Source: Roseateles sp. | Lineage (GTDB): Bacteria; Pseudomonadota; Gammaproteobacteria; Burkholderiales; Burkholderiaceae | Assembly: GCA_019232985.1 (NCBI GenBank) | Contig: JAFAMW010000004.1 | Span: forward strand, 1 to 64,000 | Direction of reading: 5' to 3' | DNA: 64,000 nt | In this document: positions 44,939 to 52,087 of the stretch, in pieces | Layout of the letters: each line of letters starts with the position of its first letter | Position numbering within the stretch: the first letter of the stretch is position 1 | Translations under genes and position numbers: made by a program | Notes under the pieces: model-generated | Database searches by the model: none | Seen by the model: the letters and a program-made list of their open reading frames with translations, nothing else | What the model was told of the DNA's origin: nothing

Positions 44939-45864
44939 AGCGCCTCCAGCACGGCGGCGACGTCGGCGCGCGGCGGCCTGAAGCGCTGCCAGAGCCCGCG
45001 CAGGCCGTTCGCGGGCGCGGGCTCGAAGGTCTGCGCATGGCGCTCGCCGGCGAGCGTGAGCGTCACGGCGGTGCCCGCGCGCGCGGCGTCGAGCAGGGCC
45101 TGGACCGGGCCCGCGTCGAGTTCGCGCCAGCCGGCCATCCAGGCCGGCCAGTCGCCGGCGAGCAGCGCGGCCGACAGGCGCGCGTCGATCGCGAGGCGGG
45201 CCGGCGGCGCCGTACCGGTCGACGCGCCGCAGCCGCTGATCCAGATGCTGTTGACGGCGGCGCGGCCGCGCGCCTCGCGCGCCTGGTTCAGCGGGTGCTC
45301 GTGGAGCAGCATCTGCGCCTCGTTCTGCAGCGTGCGCAGGCGGCGCGCCGCGGGCATCCACGGCTCGACGCTGCGCGCGAGCACGCGCTCGACGCTCGCC
45401 ACCGGTGCCTCCCGGGCCAGGTCGGCCAGCGACGCGTGGCCGACCAGCCATTGGCGCGGCCCGGCGAAGTGGCAGCGCCAGCCCTCGACGGCCGGGAACA
45501 ACGGGGCGAGCAGGTCGAAGTAGGCGCGCGCCTCGGCCGCGCCGAAGTCCTCGGGCGCGAGCGCGCGCACGCCGTCCGTACCGACCGCGAAATGCAGCGG
45601 CGTGAGCAGGGCCCAGGGTTCGCGCGGATCGAGGCCGTTGGCGCCGGCGAGCCAGGCGGCCGTCGGCACGGCGCCGGCCGGCTCGCCGCGCAGCTGCGCG
45701 AGCCGGGCTTCGTGCGGCATCGCCGGGCTGAACTCGTCGTCGCCGGCGCGGGCGGTCGGGCGCAGCCGCGCAAGCAGCTCGGCAAGGCGGGGCAGCGGCG
45801 TCTGTGCGAGCGCGGCGGGGCAGGCGTCGCCGAGCGCAGCGGCGTGGGGGATCAGCAGATGCAT
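44935..45864 (-). CDS. Conserved protein upstream of recJ, phosphoglycerate-mutase-like in relatives
   Basis: The 309-residue protein has no signal or membrane helix. Blocks that look conserved are PLHFAVGTDGVRAL (about 89-102), EAQMLLHEHPLNQAREARG (about 181-199) and VNSIWISGCGA (about 204-214). Homologues in betaproteobacteria are often labelled as cofactor-independent phosphoglycerate mutase, but the metal-binding motifs of that superfamily (Asp-Gly near the start, Asp-His pairs) are not visible, so I doubt the label. It is coupled to recJ by a 4-base overlap, a pairing I believe is kept in relatives, so a role near DNA repair should be considered. Confidence 0.65.
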   Translation of the reverse strand: MHLLIPHAAALGDACPAALAQTPLPRLAELLARLRPTARAGDDEFSPAMPHEARLAQLRGEPAGAVPTAAWLAGANGLDPREPWALLTPLHFAVGTDGVRALAPEDFGAAEARAYFDLLAPLFPAVEGWRCHFAGPRQWLVGHASLADLAREAPVASVERVLARSVEPWMPAARRLRTLQNEAQMLLHEHPLNQAREARGRAAVNSIWISGCGASTGTAPPARLAIDARLSAALLAGDWPAWMAGWRELDAGPVQALLDAARAGTAVTLTLAGERHAQTFEPAPANGLRGLWQRFRPPRADVAAVLEAL

Positions 45865-45957
45865 GGGGGCCGATTGTCGTCGGCCCGGCCGCCGGGCCGC
45901 GGCGCCGTGCCAACGCCTTCACATCCATGTCACGCGCGCCCGGCAAGCTGAAGGACC

Positions 45958-46803
45958 ATGCACTCCGACGATCTTCCGCTCGAGCCCGGCCGGCACCGCT
46001 ACCGCAGCGTCTGGATCTCCGACATCCACCTCGGCACCCCGGGCTGTCAGGCCAAGGCGCTGCTCGACTTCCTGCGCGAAGTCGAATGCGACCAGCTGTT
46101 CCTCGTCGGCGACATCATCGACGGCTGGCAGCTGCGCCGCAGCTGGTACTGGCCGCAGGCGCACAACGACGTCGTGCAGAAGCTGCTGCGCAAGGCGCGC
46201 AAGGGCGTGCGCGTGATCTTCATCCCGGGCAACCACGACGAGTTCGCGCGCAAGTACCTGCAGCACAATTTCGGCGGCGTCGAGGTCGCCGACGAGTGGA
46301 TCCACGAGACCGCCGACGGCCGCAAGTTCTGGGTCACCCACGGCGACCTCTACGACGGCGTCGTCCAGTACGCGCGCTGGCTCGCCTACCTCGGCGACCA
46401 GGCCTACGAGTTCACGCTCAAGCTCAACCGCTACCTGAACCACTTGCGCGCAAAGTTCGGCCTGCCGTACTGGAGCCTGTCGAAGTACCTGAAGCTCAAG
46501 GTCAAGCGCGCCGTCAGCTTCATCTCGGCCTTCGAGGAGGCGCTCGCCCGCGAGGCCAAGAAGCGCGGCGTCGACGGCGTGATCTGCGGCCATATCCACC
46601 ACGCCGAGATCCGTCCGATCGACGGCATCCTCTACTGCAACGACGGCGACTGGGTCGAGAGCCTGACGGCGCTCGTCGAACACGCCGATGGCCGCCTCGA
46701 GATCCTCGACTGGAGCGCGCTGATGGCCCGTCCGGCCGCGGCCGACGAGGCCCCGGAAATCGCCGCACCGGAACCCGAAGCCGTCCATAGAATCGCGGCA
46801 TGA
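45958..46803 (+). CDS. LpxH-like metallophosphoesterase
   Basis: The 281-residue protein has the full calcineurin-like metal site: SDIHLG (about 21-26), VGDIIDGWQL (about 50), GNHDEF (about 97), THGDLYDG (about 123) and CGHIHHAEI (about 204). This pattern fits the UDP-2,3-diacylglucosamine diphosphatase branch (LpxH/YbbF-type) of lipid A synthesis. It is longer than E. coli LpxH and may not be the only such enzyme in the genome. The C-terminus is acidic and Pro/Ala-rich. It overlaps ppk by four bases (ATGA), so the two genes are read as one unit; the link of this enzyme with polyphosphate is unexplained. Confidence 0.85.
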   Translation: MHSDDLPLEPGRHRYRSVWISDIHLGTPGCQAKALLDFLREVECDQLFLVGDIIDGWQLRRSWYWPQAHNDVVQKLLRKARKGVRVIFIPGNHDEFARKYLQHNFGGVEVADEWIHETADGRKFWVTHGDLYDGVVQYARWLAYLGDQAYEFTLKLNRYLNHLRAKFGLPYWSLSKYLKLKVKRAVSFISAFEEALAREAKKRGVDGVICGHIHHAEIRPIDGILYCNDGDWVESLTALVEHADGRLEILDWSALMARPAAADEAPEIAAPEPEAVHRIAA

Positions 46804-48905
46804 CCGACGCCGCCCCCATTGCGCCCGCACCCGTCGTCGCGGTGCCGTCCGCGCCGCCCGTGACCCTGATCAACCGCGAACAGGCGATCCTCGAGTTCAA
46901 CCGCCGCGTGCTCGCCCAGGCGCAGCGCGCCGACGTGCCGCTCGCCGAGCGCCTGCGCTATATCTGCATCGTCTCGAGCAACCTCGACGAGTTCTTCGAG
47001 GTCCGCTTCGCCGACATGCTCGACGCCGCGCGCGGCCCCGAGCGCAGCGTGAGCCACGCCGACGTCGAGCGCGTCGGCCGCGCCGCCCACGCGCTGATCG
47101 ACGAGCAGTACGCGATCTTCAACGAGGCCGTGATGCCGGCGCTCGCCAAGGAAGGCATCGGCATCGTCAACCACGCCGAGCGCACCGAGGCGCAGCGCCA
47201 GTGGGTCGCGCGCTTCTTCGAGCGCGAGGTCCGGCCGCTGCTCGTGCCCGTGGGCCTCGACCCCGCGCACCCGTTCCCGCAGGTCGCGAACAAGTCGCTG
47301 CACTTCATCGCCAGGCTCTCGGGCAAGGACGCGTTCGGCCGCGACACGCGCATCGCGATCGTCAAGGTGCCGCGCGTGCTGCCGCGCGTGATCCGCCTGC
47401 CCGACAACCTGACCGGCGGCAAGCAGAGCTTCGTGCTGCTCACGAGCGTGATCCGCGCCCACCTCGAGGAGCTGTTCCCGGGCCGCAAGGTCGACGCGTT
47501 CTCGCAGTTCCGCGTCACGCGCGACTCCGACCTCGAGGTCGACGAGGAGGAAATCGCGAACCTGCGCCACGCGCTGCGCTCGGGCCTGACGACGCGCCAT
47601 TTCGGCCGCGCCGTGCGGCTCGAGGTCGTCAACACCTGCCCGCCCGAGCTCTCGGCCTTCCTGCTCGAGCAGTTCGCGCTGCCGCAGGCCGCGCTGTACC
47701 GCGTCAACGGCCCGGTCAACCTGGTGCGCTTGAACGAGCTGATCGACCAGACCGACGCGCCCGCGCTGCGCTTCGCGCCGCACGAGCCCGTCTGGCCCGA
47801 GAAGCGCCTGCCGCGCGGCAAGTCCATCATGGAGCGGCTGCAGCGCGGCGACGTGATGCTGCACCACCCGTTCGAGAGCTTCGAGCCGGTCGTCGAGTTC
47901 CTGCGCGAGGCGGTCGAGGACCCCGACGTGCTCGCGATCAAGCAGACGATCTACCGCACCGGCAGCAAGTCGGTGTTGATGGACCTGCTGATCGAGGCCG
48001 CGCGGCGCGGCAAGGAAGTGCTCGTCGTCGTCGAGCTCAAGGCGCGCTTCGACGAAGAGGCCAACATCAACTGGGCCGAGCGCCTCGAGGCGGTCGGCGC
48101 CCAGGTCGTCTACGGCATCGTCGGCTTCAAGACCCACGCCAAGCTGTTGCTCGTGACGCGCCGCGAAGAGCACAAGGGCCGCAGCCTGCTGCGCCGCTAC
48201 GCGCATTTCTCGACCGGCAACTACAACCCCAAGACGGCGCGCTTCTACACCGACCTCGGCTACCTGACGGCCGACGCCGACCTCACGGCCGACGCCGACC
48301 TCGTGTTCCGCCAGCTCGCCGCCCTGGGCAAGGCCAAGGCGCCGCGCCGCATGCTGCTCGCGCCGTTCAACCTGCACCAGCAGATGGTCGCGCACCTCGC
48401 CCAGGTCGAGGCCGCCGCGCGCGCGGGGCAGCCCGCGCGCGTCGTCGTCAAGATCAACTCGCTGACCGACACCGCGCTGATCGCCGCGCTGCTGCGCGCC
48501 GGCCAGGCCGGCGCGAAGATCGACCTGATCGTGCGCGGCGCCTGCATGCTGCCGCCGGGCCTGCCCGGCGTCAGCGATTCGATCGTCGTGCGCTCCGTGA
48601 TCGGCCGCTTCCTCGAGCATTCGCGCGTGTGCTATTTCCGCTGGGGCCCGGGCGAGGCCGACGAGGCGCTCTACCTGTCGAGCGCCGACTGGATGAGCCG
48701 CAACATGTTCCGCCGCATCGAGGTCGCCTGGCCCGTGAACGACCCCAAGCTGCGCCAGCGCGTGATCGACGAGGCGCTGCAGCCCTATCTGCACGACAGC
48801 CTCGACGCCTGGCAACTCGGCCCCGACGGGCGCTCGGTGCGCCTGGTCGAGAAGGGCGGGCGCGGTGTCAGCGCTCAGCAAGCGCTGATGAAGCGCTTCG
48901 ACTGA
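46800..48905 (+). CDS. ppk: Polyphosphate kinase 1
   Basis: The 701-residue enzyme builds polyphosphate from the gamma-phosphate of ATP. The N-terminal NREQAILEFNRRVLAQAQ and SSNLDEFFEVR are standard; the catalytic His is in VGFKTHAKLLLV (about residue 446), with FSTGNYNPKTARFYTD following and SSADWMSRNMFRRIEV near the end. Residues TADADL are repeated twice in tandem (DNA 48267-48302) but the total length of this region equals that of other PPK proteins. It is coupled to the upstream LpxH-like gene and followed by sixA after 14 bases. Confidence 0.96.
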   Translation: MTDAAPIAPAPVVAVPSAPPVTLINREQAILEFNRRVLAQAQRADVPLAERLRYICIVSSNLDEFFEVRFADMLDAARGPERSVSHADVERVGRAAHALIDEQYAIFNEAVMPALAKEGIGIVNHAERTEAQRQWVARFFEREVRPLLVPVGLDPAHPFPQVANKSLHFIARLSGKDAFGRDTRIAIVKVPRVLPRVIRLPDNLTGGKQSFVLLTSVIRAHLEELFPGRKVDAFSQFRVTRDSDLEVDEEEIANLRHALRSGLTTRHFGRAVRLEVVNTCPPELSAFLLEQFALPQAALYRVNGPVNLVRLNELIDQTDAPALRFAPHEPVWPEKRLPRGKSIMERLQRGDVMLHHPFESFEPVVEFLREAVEDPDVLAIKQTIYRTGSKSVLMDLLIEAARRGKEVLVVVELKARFDEEANINWAERLEAVGAQVVYGIVGFKTHAKLLLVTRREEHKGRSLLRRYAHFSTGNYNPKTARFYTDLGYLTADADLTADADLVFRQLAALGKAKAPRRMLLAPFNLHQQMVAHLAQVEAAARAGQPARVVVKINSLTDTALIAALLRAGQAGAKIDLIVRGACMLPPGLPGVSDSIVVRSVIGRFLEHSRVCYFRWGPGEADEALYLSSADWMSRNMFRRIEVAWPVNDPKLRQRVIDEALQPYLHDSLDAWQLGPDGRSVRLVEKGGRGVSAQQALMKRFD

Positions 48906-48919
48906 GCGGGGGGCGCGCC

Positions 48920-49390
48920 GTGGACCTCATCCTCTGGCGCCATGCCGAAGCCGAGCCGCTCAAGGAAGGCGGCAGCGACCTCGAACGGGCGCTGACGACC
49001 AAGGGCGAGCGCCAGGCCGAACGCATGGGCCGCTGGCTCAACCAGCGCCTCGCCGCGACGACGCGCGTGCTCGTGAGCCCCGCCCTGCGCACGCGGCTGA
49101 CGGCCGTCGCGCTCGGCCGCGACGTGCGCATCACGCCGACGATCGCGCCCGACGCGAGCGTCGACGACCTGCTGCTCGCGGCCCAGTGGCCGCTGGGCCC
49201 GCGCTCGCGGGAGCCGGTGCTGCTCGTCGGCCACCAGCCGACGCTGGGCCTGCTCGCCGCGCGCGTGTTGTGCGGCCAGGACCAGCCCTGGGCGGTGCGC
49301 AAGGGCGCGGTCTGGTGGCTGCGCTCGCGCGAGCGCGACGGCGGCGTCGAGACCGTGCTCGTCGCGGTCCAGAACCCCGATTGCCTCTGA
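48920..49390 (+). CDS. sixA: Phosphohistidine phosphatase SixA
   Basis: The 156-residue protein is of the histidine phosphatase (phosphoglycerate-mutase-like) superfamily: the RHA motif lies at the start (LILWRHAEAEP, residues 3-13), SPALRTRLTA gives the second Arg and LLVGHQPTL the second His. SixA removes phosphate from His-containing phosphotransfer proteins in E. coli. The start is GTG at 48920 with GGGGGG just upstream, since no ATG precedes the RHA motif. It follows ppk by 14 bases on the same strand, an arrangement seen in many proteobacteria. Confidence 0.9.
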   Translation: MDLILWRHAEAEPLKEGGSDLERALTTKGERQAERMGRWLNQRLAATTRVLVSPALRTRLTAVALGRDVRITPTIAPDASVDDLLLAAQWPLGPRSREPVLLVGHQPTLGLLAARVLCGQDQPWAVRKGAVWWLRSRERDGGVETVLVAVQNPDCL

Positions 49391-49628
49391 GTCGTGTCGT
49401 CAGCTTGCAAAAGCCTTGCGCTCCGCCGTGGGCTGGCGCGTTTGTCGTTGCGTCAAGGCAAATGCGCGTCAAGCCCCGGGTTATTCGGTCGATATGACGC
49501 CAGTGGGGGTATGGCACCATCCACTCGTGGTAACCGAACGTATCCTCAGTGTTCAGGATGCGCCGCGGCCGCGGCGGGCGAGGGCAACGGGCCGGCCGCG
49601 GCTCGAGACAACGAATAGGAGCATCGCC
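49391..49628. promoter_or_regulatory. Leader region of the pilus operon
   Basis: This 238-base gap between sixA and the first pilin gene must hold the pilus promoter. A near-palindrome AGTGG-(4 bases)-ATGG-CA-CCAT-CCACT at 49502-49525 is the only structured element. No confident -10/-35 pair is visible. The stretch 49541-49610 is very GC-rich and purine-biased before the ribosome site AGGAG at about 49618. Confidence 0.4.
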
Positions 49629-50183
49629 ATGAAGTCCATCCTGGAACGGGCTATCCGCGAGCAGTGTCGCACCGGCGCCGGCGTCTTGCTGGCCCTGGCC
49701 TGCGCCTCGGGGGCGCATGCCGCGACGGCGAGCGCGACGGCCACGGCCGTGGTGCTGCAGCCGATGACGATCAGCAAGACCGCCGACATGACCTTCGGCA
49801 ACCTCGTCGCCGGCAACGGCACGGTGACGATGTCGACGACCGGCGTGCGCTCGGCCAGCGGCAGCACTCCCTTGCCGAACGGCGTGACGCCGGCGCCTGC
49901 CTATTTCACGATCGCGGGCTCGGCCAACAACACCTTTTCGATCAGCACGACCGGCAGCTCGACGACGCTCGCCGACTCGGGCACGGACACGATGCCGGTG
50001 GCCTGGTTCTGGGAGGTCACGTCGACGGCCGCAGGCACCAACCAGACGAGCGGCACGCCGGCGACGGGCACGCTGAGCTCGGGCGCCGCCTACATATTCG
50101 TCGGCGCGGCCGTCACGGTCGGCGCGACGCAGGCCGCGGCCACCTACACGGGCACCTTCCAGGTCTCGGTCGACTACAACTGA
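49629..50183 (+). CDS. DUF4402-type pilin, probable major subunit
   Basis: The 184-residue protein has a signal peptide (TGAGVLLALACASGAHA, residues 15-31) and a beta-rich mature part. It starts SATATAVVLQPMTISKTADM, contains FGNLVAGNGTVTMS and ends TQAAATYTGTFQVSVDYN. That opening plus the Tyr-x-Gly-x-Phe-x-Val-x-Val-x-Tyr-Asn end is the DUF4402 pilin pattern, where the last strand is the one donated or capped in chaperone-usher assembly. The ATG at 49629 has AGGAG upstream. As first gene of the locus it is the likeliest main shaft subunit, but amounts cannot be judged from sequence. Confidence 0.8.
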   Translation: MKSILERAIREQCRTGAGVLLALACASGAHAATASATATAVVLQPMTISKTADMTFGNLVAGNGTVTMSTTGVRSASGSTPLPNGVTPAPAYFTIAGSANNTFSISTTGSSTTLADSGTDTMPVAWFWEVTSTAAGTNQTSGTPATGTLSSGAAYIFVGAAVTVGATQAAATYTGTFQVSVDYN

Positions 50184-50231
50184 GGCCGGCCGCGCGGCGC
50201 GACGCCCCCACCAGATCAAGGGGACCCACTC

Positions 50232-50711
50232 ATGCAAGGCATGGCGGCCCGCCCCGAGTCCGCGACGGCATCGACACGGCTCCGGCGCGGCGCCGGCGGC
50301 CTGCTGATCGGACTCGTGGCCGGCATCTTCGGCGCGGCCGAGACCGCGGACGCGGCCGGCGCGAAGGCGCAGGCGCGCGCGACCGTGATCGAGGCGATCC
50401 ACGTGAACGGCCTGATCGGCGTGCCCGTCACGGCGGCCGACCTGATCGTGGCCTGGCGCGCTGCGCCGGGCACGAACAGCGGCCTGCCGGCGCTGCGCCT
50501 GCCTGCGCTGCTGCTGCCCGACGACGCGGCCGGCGCGACGCCGGCCTACGACGCCGCGTTCGCGCGCACGCTCGGCAGCGTCGCAGCCGTGGCCGGCGCG
50601 CCCGTCGACGCCGTGCTCCAGCACGGCCTCGTCGCCGCGGTCTCGGCGATCACGTACGAACCGGGCGAAGGCCATGCCGCGCAGCTGTCGATCACCGTCG
50701 CGTTCAACTGA
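50232..50711 (+). CDS. Divergent pilus-associated secreted protein
   Basis: The 159-residue product has a signal-like N-terminus (RRGAGGLLIGLVAGIFGAAETADAA cut to a hydrophobic core at 22-36) and ends SITVAFN, echoing the ends of the two neighbouring pilins. Its middle is unlike them, with IEAIHVNGLIGVPVTAADLI and VAAVSAITYEPGEGHAAQ. A role as minor or tip subunit, or initiator, is plausible from position only. AAGGGGA lies ten bases before the ATG. The next gene starts inside its last 38 bases. Confidence 0.6.
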   Translation: MQGMAARPESATASTRLRRGAGGLLIGLVAGIFGAAETADAAGAKAQARATVIEAIHVNGLIGVPVTAADLIVAWRAAPGTNSGLPALRLPALLLPDDAAGATPAYDAAFARTLGSVAAVAGAPVDAVLQHGLVAAVSAITYEPGEGHAAQLSITVAFN

Positions 50712-51174
50712 GCGGACGCGGCCTCGCGCCGCGGCGCTGCTGCTCGGCGCGCTCGCGGCGCTGCCGGCCGCGGCGCAGCAAGCCGTGACGAACACGGTCG
50801 GCCTGTCGTTCGGCGCGTTCACGGCCGGCGCCGGCGGCACGCTGACGGTCGGCAGCACCGGCGCGCGCTCGTCGACGGGCGGCGTGCTGCTCGTCAACCA
50901 GGGCGCGGGGGCGGCCGCGCAGTTCATGCTCAGCGGCGGCTCGTCGAGCGAGGCGGTCTCGATCTCGTTGCCGGCCGACGGCACCGTCCAGCTCAGCAAC
51001 GGCAGCCAGACGATGACGCTGAGCGGCTTCACGAGTACGCTGGTCAACGGCAACGGGATGCTGTCGATGAGCGGAACCGGGAGCTTCAGCGTCGGCGCGA
51101 CGCTGAGCGTCGGCGCCTCGCAGGCGGCCGGCAACTACAGCGGCAACTTCAGCGTCACCGTCAACTACAACTAG
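50674..51174 (+). CDS. DUF4402-type pilin, second subunit
   Basis: The 166-residue protein has a signal peptide (RAAALLLGALAALPAAAQQ, about residues 18-36) and the DUF4402 layout: VTNTVGLSFGAFTAGAGGTL at the front and VGASQAAGNYSGNFSVTVNY at the end, clearly related to the pilin at 49629 (GATQAAATYTGTFQVSVDY). The ATG at 50674 overlaps the previous gene by 38 bases; GAAGG lies upstream and no later start would leave a signal peptide. It is therefore probably read by coupled translation. Confidence 0.75.
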   Translation: MPRSCRSPSRSTERTRPRAAALLLGALAALPAAAQQAVTNTVGLSFGAFTAGAGGTLTVGSTGARSSTGGVLLVNQGAGAAAQFMLSGGSSSEAVSISLPADGTVQLSNGSQTMTLSGFTSTLVNGNGMLSMSGTGSFSVGATLSVGASQAAGNYSGNFSVTVNYN

Positions 51175-51210
51175 CGCCGCGCAGGCGCGAGCCTCCAAAA
51201 GGAAATCCAG

Positions 51211-52056
51211 ATGTTCACGACGCGCACCTACCGATGGCTGGCCGGCCTCGCGCTGGCGCTGCTCGCGCAGGCGGCGATGGCCGACCTGATGCTGTTCCCG
51301 ACCCGCATCGTGTTCGACCGCCAGCGCGCCGCGCAGGTCGAGCTGATGAACCAGGGCCAGACCCCCGAGACCTACCGGATCCGCCTCGTCAACCGGCGCA
51401 TGGGCCCGAACGGCGAGTTCGTCGCGGTCGAGACGCCGGGGCCCGGCGAGCGGTTCGCCGATGCGATGCTGCAATTCTCGCCGCACCAGGTCACGATCCC
51501 GCCCGGCGGCACCCAGATCGTGCGCATCGCCCTGCGCCGCCCGGTCGGGCTCGCCGAGGGCGAGTACCGCTCGCACCTGCAGTTCGACCGCGTCGCCGAC
51601 GCGAGCGGCGCGAGCAGCATCGAGGACGTCGCGCACAGCGACGGCAGCAGCGTCGGCGTCGTGATCCAGGCGCTGATCGGCGCGTCGATCCCGGTCATCG
51701 TGCGCCAGGGCGACACCCAGGCCAAGGTCGCGCTCAGCGACCTCCAGGTCCTGCCCGCGGGCCCCGGCAACCCGCAGGGCGCGATCGCGCTGCAGCTCGA
51801 CCGCGAGGGCAACCGCTCGGTCTACGGCGACCTCGTCGCGACGGTGACGACGCCGGGCGGCGTGACGCTCGAGGTCGGGCGCGCGGGCGGCGTCGCCGTC
51901 TACGTGCCGAACGCGTCGCGCCGCGCGGTGCTGCCGCTGCAGCTGCCCGACGGCGCCCTGGGCCTGCCGCCGGGCGGCGTCGTCAAGGTCGCCTACCGCG
52001 ACCGCCCCGACGCGGGCGGCAGGCTGCTCGCCGAGGCGAGCCTCGCGCTGCCCTGA
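51211..52056 (+). CDS. Fimbrial chaperone, PapD-like
   Basis: The 281-residue periplasmic protein has a signal peptide (LAGLALALLAQAAMA) and the first Ig-like domain of pilus chaperones: LMLFPTRIVFDRQRAAQVEL (about 26-45), then TYRIRLVNRRMGP and FSPHQVTIPPGGTQIVRIAL (about 90-109) with LAEGEYRSHLQF. This is the branch that goes with DUF4402 pilins, not the FimC branch; the second domain is less like PapD. It would bind each pilin by strand complementation and hand it to the usher, whose gene starts 31 bases downstream. Confidence 0.85.
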   Translation: MFTTRTYRWLAGLALALLAQAAMADLMLFPTRIVFDRQRAAQVELMNQGQTPETYRIRLVNRRMGPNGEFVAVETPGPGERFADAMLQFSPHQVTIPPGGTQIVRIALRRPVGLAEGEYRSHLQFDRVADASGASSIEDVAHSDGSSVGVVIQALIGASIPVIVRQGDTQAKVALSDLQVLPAGPGNPQGAIALQLDREGNRSVYGDLVATVTTPGGVTLEVGRAGGVAVYVPNASRRAVLPLQLPDGALGLPPGGVVKVAYRDRPDAGGRLLAEASLALP

Positions 52057-52087
52057 GCGGCGCCGCGCTCCCCGTCGCCCGACCCGC

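Noticed and set aside
48267..48302. Exact 18-base tandem repeat inside ppk (TADADL twice)
   Set aside because: The protein in this region has the same length as other polyphosphate kinases, which have a similar pattern here, so this is local sequence similarity and not an insertion.
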